From positions 1-6,173 of the forward strand of contig JBCDFA010000423.1 of assembly GCA_039178835.1 (NCBI GenBank): a DNA stretch of 6,173 nucleotides, read 5' to 3'. This document shows, piece after piece, positions 5,847-6,173 of the stretch. The stretch's first letter is position 1. Every line of letters starts with the position of its first letter. The notes under the pieces were generated by a model. That model was not told where the DNA came from and searched no databases. It saw only the letters and a list, made by a program, of their open reading frames with translations. This DNA is from AL-N1 sp039178835. Its GTDB lineage: Bacteria; Chloroflexota; Chloroflexia; Chloroflexales; Roseiflexaceae. Both the position numbers and the translations under genes were made by a program.

Positions 5847-6173
5847 TTAGCTGACAGACTCAAGAATGTTGATGACGTCTTCTTCCTGGAGTGTTTTCAG
5901 TCGACCCAGTGGCCCGAAGCGAACGGCCTGTTTCGCCACACGAGGGATGACAGAGGAGTCGATGCCTGCCTCGCGCAGGGTGAGCGGAATGCCCATTGAA
6001 CGCCAGAACTCGGCGGTTCTTTCGATTCCGGCCATACCAATCTCCATGTCGGATCGTCGTCGCTCGATGCCCCAGACCCATTCAGCAAACTCGGCAAATT
6101 TCTGTGGGTTTGCGTCAATCACATATTTCATCCAGCCGATATAGACAATAGCCATGCCAAGGCCATGGTTCAC
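5847..6173 (-). CDS. Iron-type alcohol/aldehyde dehydrogenase, C-terminal part (butanol dehydrogenase/YqhD-like), partial
   Basis: This is the last 108 codons of a gene that continues beyond the right edge. The visible segment matches the C-terminal helical domain of group III Fe/Zn-dependent alcohol dehydrogenases. It opens with V-N-H-G-L-G-M-A-I-V, where the His (visible residue 3) corresponds to the last metal ligand of the family. It continues with I-G-W-M-K-Y-V, a W-V-W-G-I segment, 'GIERTAEFWRSMGIPLTL', and a closing 'L-x-x-E-D-V-I-N-I-L'. These features resemble butanol dehydrogenases and YqhD, which reduce aldehydes with NAD(P)H in the cytoplasm. About 105 residues follow the metal His, close to the YqhD C-terminus, so roughly 280 residues should lie outside the window. 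The GTG at the edge encodes an internal Val and is not a start. The gene ends with TAA 30 bases before the Dabb gene and is probably in the same transcript. Substrate and cofactor cannot be told from this part. Confidence 0.88.
   Translation of the reverse strand: MNHGLGMAIVYIGWMKYVIDANPQKFAEFAEWVWGIERRRSDMEIGMAGIERTAEFWRSMGIPLTLREAGIDSSVIPRVAKQAVRFGPLGRLKTLQEEDVINILESVS

Noticed and set aside
6171..6173. GTG at the right edge as the start of a short 108-residue protein
   Set aside because: The sequence begins in the middle of the conserved metal-His motif of iron-type alcohol dehydrogenases, so the codon is an internal Val of a cut gene.

Overview
The window holds one continuous run of six genes, all on the minus strand, that reads from right to left and closes with an intrinsic terminator near the left edge. 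Base composition is balanced (roughly half G+C by eye). Every complete gene has a strong AAGGAG-type ribosome binding site, and gaps are only 18 to 30 bases. This points to a bacterium using ordinary Shine-Dalgarno initiation. The gene styles are compatible with Chloroflexota or a similar free-living lineage, but no marker fixes the taxon and I hold that guess weakly.

In transcription order the genes are: (1) the C-terminal part of an iron-type alcohol/aldehyde dehydrogenase of the butanol dehydrogenase/YqhD group, cut by the right edge (5847-6173); (2) a small Dabb-domain protein (5496-5816); (3) a VOC/glyoxalase-superfamily protein with an intact 2-His/2-Glu metal site, whose start should be the ATG at 5474 (5046-5474); (4) a DJ-1/PfpI-family protein with an intact Cys-His nucleophile elbow (4450-5016); (5) a GlgX/isoamylase-type glycogen debranching enzyme with all catalytic residues (2341-4431); and (6) a 718-residue multidomain protein (165-2321). 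The last consists of an unassigned N-terminal beta-rich domain, an AGE/cellobiose-2-epimerase-like barrel, a small beta domain and a C-terminal STAS-like domain. No promoter is visible between genes, so the operon's promoter probably lies beyond the right edge.

The set suggests two linked themes. Genes 1, 3 and 4 belong to families that often handle reactive aldehydes (reduction, glyoxalase-type and DJ-1-type chemistry). Genes 5 and 6 look like alpha-glucan debranching followed by a sugar epimerase-like enzyme. A plausible but unproven reading is a glycogen or oligosaccharide mobilisation operon coupled to carbonyl-stress protection.

The most unusual items are the AGE-STAS fusion, whose STAS phospho-site region carries Glu-Glu and whose AGE motif carries Lys in place of the usual Glu, and a 15-base inverted repeat. 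One arm of that repeat sits just after the last stop codon and could pair with half of the terminator hairpin as an antiterminator-like structure.
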